The notes under the pieces are model-generated. The model was not told the DNA's origin, made no database searches, and was given only the letters and a program-made list of their open reading frames with translations. Source: Intestinibacter sp964449895 (GTDB taxonomy: Bacteria > Bacillota > Clostridia > Peptostreptococcales > Peptostreptococcaceae). From it: a DNA stretch of 64,000 nucleotides. Positions 60,557 to 64,000 of the stretch are shown one piece after another. The stretch lies in NCBI GenBank assembly GCA_964449895.1, contig CAYVBY010000003.1, positions 1 to 64,000 on the forward strand, in the 5' to 3' direction. The stretch's first letter is position 1. Each line of letters opens with the position of its first letter. A program made the position numbers and the translations under genes.

Positions 60557-61447
60557 TTGATAAATTCATTTAAATCATATCATCCATTAGTAAATTTTTA
60601 TTATTTTTTCACAGTTATATTATTTAGTATGTTTTTTATGCATCCTATAATTTTAATAATATCATTTAGTTCATCATTTATATACTCTGTTTATTTAAAT
60701 GGAAAAAAGGCACTAAAGTTTAACTTAATGTATATGATACCATTTTTTTTATTTGCGGCTTTAATAAATCCCTTGTTTAGTCATCAAGGAGTAACTATTA
60801 TTGCCTATTTTAATACAGGTAATCCAGTAACCTTAGAATCAATAATATATGGTATTGCATCTTCAGCTATGTTTTCATCTGTTATTCTTTGGTTTTCATG
60901 CTATAACCAGGTAATGACATCTGATAAATTTATATATTTATTTGGAAGAATAATTCCTGGACTTTCTTTAATATTTTCAATGGTACTTAGATTTGTACCT
61001 AAATATAAGGCACAGATAAAAGTTATTTCTAATGCACAAAAATGTGTAGGGAGAGATGTTTCAAATGGAAATATACTTAATAAGGCTAGAAATGGAGTAA
61101 AAATAATATCTATTATGATAACTTGGGCCCTTGAAAATGCTATAGAAACTGCGGATTCAATGAAATCTAGAGGATATGGATTGAAAGGAAGAACTAGTTT
61201 TTCAAATTATAGATTTGATAATAGAGATAAGATAGCATTCGGAATAATGGTATTTTTTACAATAATAATTTTAATTGGAGCTATTCAAGGGAAAAATTCT
61301 ATGCAGTATTTTCCAAATATGGAAATAGTCAGGATTACATTTTTTAGTATATTTGAATATATATGCTATTTATTATTTTGTTTAATGCCTATAATTATGG
61401 AGATTATGGAGGAAATAAAATGGAAACATTTACAATTAGAGAATTAG
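60557..61447 (+). CDS. ecfT: ECF transporter transmembrane component T
   Basis: Scaffold membrane subunit of an energy-coupling-factor vitamin importer. About 296 residues from TTG 60557, eight nucleotides after AAAGGAGG; ATG 60536 precedes that site and is rejected. The start FKSYHPLVNFYYFF is typical of EcfT, followed by about five to six membrane helices and the cytosolic coupling region (AQKCVGRDVSNG; ADSMKSRGYGLKGRTSF with the SRG-type motif). The 3' end overlaps the ATPase gene by 28 nt. Confidence 0.92.
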   Translation: MINSFKSYHPLVNFYYFFTVILFSMFFMHPIILIISFSSSFIYSVYLNGKKALKFNLMYMIPFFLFAALINPLFSHQGVTIIAYFNTGNPVTLESIIYGIASSAMFSSVILWFSCYNQVMTSDKFIYLFGRIIPGLSLIFSMVLRFVPKYKAQIKVISNAQKCVGRDVSNGNILNKARNGVKIISIMITWALENAIETADSMKSRGYGLKGRTSFSNYRFDNRDKIAFGIMVFFTIIILIGAIQGKNSMQYFPNMEIVRITFFSIFEYICYLLFCLMPIIMEIMEEIKWKHLQLEN

Positions 61448-63135
61448 ATTTTACATATCCAAATATGAATAAAAAAGCTCTTAAAAATATAAATTTAAAT
61501 ATAAATGAAGGGGAATTTGTAGTGCTTTGTGGAAAGTCTGGATGTGGAAAAAGTACACTTCTTAGACATTTTAAAACTGTACTTACTCCATTTGGAGATA
61601 GAGAAGGGACAATTTATTTTAATGGTGTAGATTTAGATGAGGTAGATGATAGAACTCAAGCATCACAAATAGGATATGTTCTTCAAAGTCCAGAAAATCA
61701 AATTGTTACAGATAAAGTATGGCATGAGCTTGCTTTTGGTCTTGAGAGCTTAGGATATGATAATAGTACAATAAGACTTAGAGTAGCTGAAATGGCTAGC
61801 TTTTTTGGAATACAAACATGGTTTATGAAAAATGTAACTGAATTATCTGGAGGGCAAAAACAACTTTTAAACTTAGCCTCTATTATGACTATGCAACCGT
61901 CAGTTTTAATATTAGATGAACCTACAAGTCAATTAGATCCAATTGCAGGTAGCGAATTTTTAAAAACTATAAAAAAAATTAATGATGAACTTGGAACTAC
62001 TATTATAATATCAGAGCATAATTTAGAGGAAGTTTTTCCTATGGCAGATAGAGTAATTGTAATGGACAAGGGTGAAGTAATTATAGACGATAAACCTAGA
62101 AATGTTGGAGAAAAAGTAAAAAGATTAAATCCAGATATGTTTGAAGCGATGCCAACACCTGTCAAAATAGCATCTTCATTGGAGCTAGATATTGATGAAA
62201 CTCCTATTACAGTAAAAGAAGGTAGAAACTTTATAGATAATATATATAAATTTAAAAAGCCTGAATTTGTAAGAATAGAAGATAGTAGGGAAGTTGAATA
62301 TTTAAGAAATACCAAATCAAAGACAGAATTAGCAGTAAAAATGAAAGATGTTTGGTTTAAATATGAAAAAGATGGAAAAGATATCGTGAAGGATTTAAGT
62401 CTGGAGATTAAAAAAGGAGAATTATTCTGTTTAGTTGGAGGTAATGGTACAGGAAAAAGTACAACAGTTTCTCTAATAAGTGGAATAAATAAACCTTATA
62501 GAGGTAAGATTGAGATTTTTGGTAAAAAAATAAGTGCTTATAAGGATAAAGAATTATTTAATCAAAACTTAGGAGTATTACCACAGGATCCACAATCTCT
62601 ATTTGTTAAAAAAACAGTTAGAGAAGATTTAATGGAAATGTTATCTGGAAGAGGAATAAAAAAAGTAGATAGAATAAAAAAAGTAGATCAAATTTCAAAA
62701 TTAGTAGATATAGTAGATTTACTAGAACAGCATCCTTATGATTTAAGTGGAGGAGAACAACAAAGAGCAGCGCTTGCGAAGGTTTTATTATTAGAGCCTA
62801 AATTACTTATATTAGATGAGCCTACAAAGGGACTAGATGCTGGATTTAAGCTTAAATTTGCCGAAATACTAGAAGAATTATTAAATAGGGAAGTAACTAT
62901 AGTTATGGTTTCACATGATATAGAATTTTGTGCTAGTTTTGCTCATAAATGTGCATTGTTTTTTGATGGAAATATAGTAACATCAAATACACCGAATAAA
63001 TTCTTCAGTGGAAATAACTTTTATACAACAGTGGCAAATAGAATGACAAGACAAGTATTTGAAAATGCAATAACATGTGAGGATGTGATTACTTTATGCA
63101 AAGCAAACAAAATGAAAATACAAACATTAGCTTAA
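61420..63135 (+). CDS. ecfA: ECF transporter ATPase, fused A-A' (two ABC domains)
   Basis: 571 residues from ATG 61420 after ATGGAGGAA. Domain 1: Walker A GKSGCGKST, Q-loop LQSPENQIV, signature ELSGGQKQ, Walker B ILDEPTSQLD. Domain 2 from about 305: GGNGTGKST, DLSGGEQQRAALAK, LILDEPTKGLD. The two ATPases (EcfA and EcfA') are normally separate genes; here they are a single chain, as in some dedicated Clostridial ECF systems. This argues for a transporter devoted to its own S component rather than a shared group II module. Confidence 0.93.
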   Translation: METFTIRELDFTYPNMNKKALKNINLNINEGEFVVLCGKSGCGKSTLLRHFKTVLTPFGDREGTIYFNGVDLDEVDDRTQASQIGYVLQSPENQIVTDKVWHELAFGLESLGYDNSTIRLRVAEMASFFGIQTWFMKNVTELSGGQKQLLNLASIMTMQPSVLILDEPTSQLDPIAGSEFLKTIKKINDELGTTIIISEHNLEEVFPMADRVIVMDKGEVIIDDKPRNVGEKVKRLNPDMFEAMPTPVKIASSLELDIDETPITVKEGRNFIDNIYKFKKPEFVRIEDSREVEYLRNTKSKTELAVKMKDVWFKYEKDGKDIVKDLSLEIKKGELFCLVGGNGTGKSTTVSLISGINKPYRGKIEIFGKKISAYKDKELFNQNLGVLPQDPQSLFVKKTVREDLMEMLSGRGIKKVDRIKKVDQISKLVDIVDLLEQHPYDLSGGEQQRAALAKVLLLEPKLLILDEPTKGLDAGFKLKFAEILEELLNREVTIVMVSHDIEFCASFAHKCALFFDGNIVTSNTPNKFFSGNNFYTTVANRMTRQVFENAITCEDVITLCKANKMKIQTLA

Positions 63136-64000
63136 ATAATAGTATATTTTTAAAAAAAGAAGAAGATTTAAATGTAATTGAAATTGATGGAAGAAAGGTT
63201 TATAAAGCTTCTGAAAAAAAACAAGAAAAAAGGAAAAGAAATAAAAGATATTATTATACAAAATCAAGGGCTAAAGCTAGAAAAAAACTAAAAAATGATA
63301 CAAAACTAAGTAAAAGAACTTTAATGGCTTCATTTATGATATTAGTTATGATACCTTTGACAATATTTTTAGGAATAACTTTATTTGAGGATAGACAATA
63401 TTATATTATAAGTATGTGTATAATTATATATACTATAATCCCATTTGTTATGGTATTTGAAGAGCGTAAACCACAAGCTAGAGAGTTAATAATTATAGCA
63501 GTTTTATCAGCAATTGGTGTAGCAGGAAGGGCAGCATTTTTTATGCTTCCACAATTTAAACCTGTTGTAGCTATAGTTATAATTGCAGCTGTGAGTTTTG
63601 GAGCTGAAGCTGGATTTTTAGTAGGTGCTATGACAGGGTTTGTATCTAATTTCTTTTTTGCTCAAGGACCTTGGACTCCATGGCAGATGTTTAGCTTTGG
63701 TATAATAGGATTTATTGCAGGTATATTATTTAAAAAGGGGAAATTGCAAAAGAAAAAAATTAGTCTTTGTGTATATGGAGGACTTGCTACATTTTTTATA
63801 TATGGATTTTTATTAGATACAGCAAGTTGGCTTATGTTTCCACAAAGTAGTATGACACTTGCAGCAATAATACCAGTTTATTTAACTGGAATTCCTTTTA
63901 ATTTTGTACATGCAGCGGCAACAGTATTTTTTTTAGCTGTAATTAGTAAACCTATGATTGAGAAGTTAGATAGGATAAAAGAAAAATATGGTTTAATAGA
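63096..64000 (+). CDS. ECF transporter substrate-binding (S) component, CbrT-like, 3' end cut by window edge
   Basis: Read directly: ATG 63096 lies inside the ATPase gene (40-nt overlap, other frame) and the frame stays open to the window end, at least 301 codons. The first about 76 residues are cytosolic and very basic (KRKRNKRYYYTKSRAKARKK), then at least five membrane helices. FGAEAGFLVGAMTGFVSNFFF and GPWTPWQMFSFGIIGFIAG are hallmarks of the S-component group that includes the cobalamin transporter CbrT. Substrate is therefore possibly a corrinoid, from family resemblance and the DUF4430/alpha-barrel context. Confidence 0.82.
   Translation, partial: MQSKQNENTNISLNNSIFLKKEEDLNVIEIDGRKVYKASEKKQEKRKRNKRYYYTKSRAKARKKLKNDTKLSKRTLMASFMILVMIPLTIFLGITLFEDRQYYIISMCIIIYTIIPFVMVFEERKPQARELIIIAVLSAIGVAGRAAFFMLPQFKPVVAIVIIAAVSFGAEAGFLVGAMTGFVSNFFFAQGPWTPWQMFSFGIIGFIAGILFKKGKLQKKKISLCVYGGLATFFIYGFLLDTASWLMFPQSSMTLAAIIPVYLTGIPFNFVHAAATVFFLAVISKPMIEKLDRIKEKYGLI

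Overview
The window is a strongly A+T-rich chromosomal segment of a Gram-positive, spore-forming, anaerobic-type Firmicute. The gene order (dnaK-dnaJ-prmA-rsmE-mtaB, rpsU-yqeY, yqfC-yqfD-phoH-ybeY-dgkA-cdd-era, recO, glyQS, ccpN-ppsR-ppdK), the TTG/GTG starts with strong AGGAGG-type ribosome sites and the protein sequences suggest Peptostreptococcaceae (relatives of Clostridioides, Romboutsia, Paraclostridium). The genus is inferred from recall only. No rRNA, tRNA, insertion sequence or CRISPR array was seen.

Layout. (1) 1-20.8 kb is conserved housekeeping: chaperones, translation and RNA modification, two YqfC/YqfD sporulation proteins, Era/RecO, an MgtE Mg2+ transporter and glycyl-tRNA synthetase. 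An AAA-CYTH fusion and a TspO-like protein are interspersed. (2) 20.9-25.7 kb is a catabolic module: a divergent GntR/FCD repressor, a GarR-like dehydrogenase, a GntP permease and a DUF1537 acid-sugar kinase, with a palindromic operator inside the promoter spacer. (3) 26-30.4 kb holds CcpN-PpsR-PpdK. (4) 30.5-35.6 kb holds miscellaneous genes, a decayed cysteine-desulfurase remnant, a MerR-controlled flavoprotein, topoisomerase III and a dUTPase. (5) 35.8-50.4 kb is a Wzx/Wzy-type surface polysaccharide locus: Wzz/BY-kinase, initiating sugar transferase, glycosyltransferases, CDP-glycerol genes, polymerase, flippase and dTDP-rhamnose genes. (6) 49.2-54.6 kb combines a nucleotidyltransferase, a PqqD-like protein, two tiny leader-sharing peptides, an HPr-kinase-like protein, a lipoprotein and a polysaccharide ABC exporter. 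(7) 55.7-64 kb encodes a secreted alpha-barrel protein with a dockerin, a membrane-anchored cohesin, a DUF4430 lipoprotein, a LuxR-type regulator and an ECF transporter (T, fused A-A', S). It looks like a split, surface-tethered version of a transcobalamin/intrinsic-factor-like capture system.

The most striking signal joins regions 5-7. The near-perfect palindrome AAGTAGTACTACTT, often tandem at about 20-bp spacing, lies just upstream of the promoters at 35.65, 50.39, 55.62 and 60.45 kb, and a half-site precedes an orphan promoter at 54.78 kb. Three of these promoters share CGTACTGA at the -35 with exactly 17 bp to the -10. This points to a single activator-controlled regulon covering surface polysaccharide, a RiPP-like peptide cassette, and the cohesin-dockerin/ECF uptake genes. 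The LuxR-type protein encoded at 59.6 kb is the obvious candidate regulator. Several genes too short or too overlapped to be obvious (rpsU, yqzL, both peptides, the 3'-truncated S component) were read directly from the sequence.
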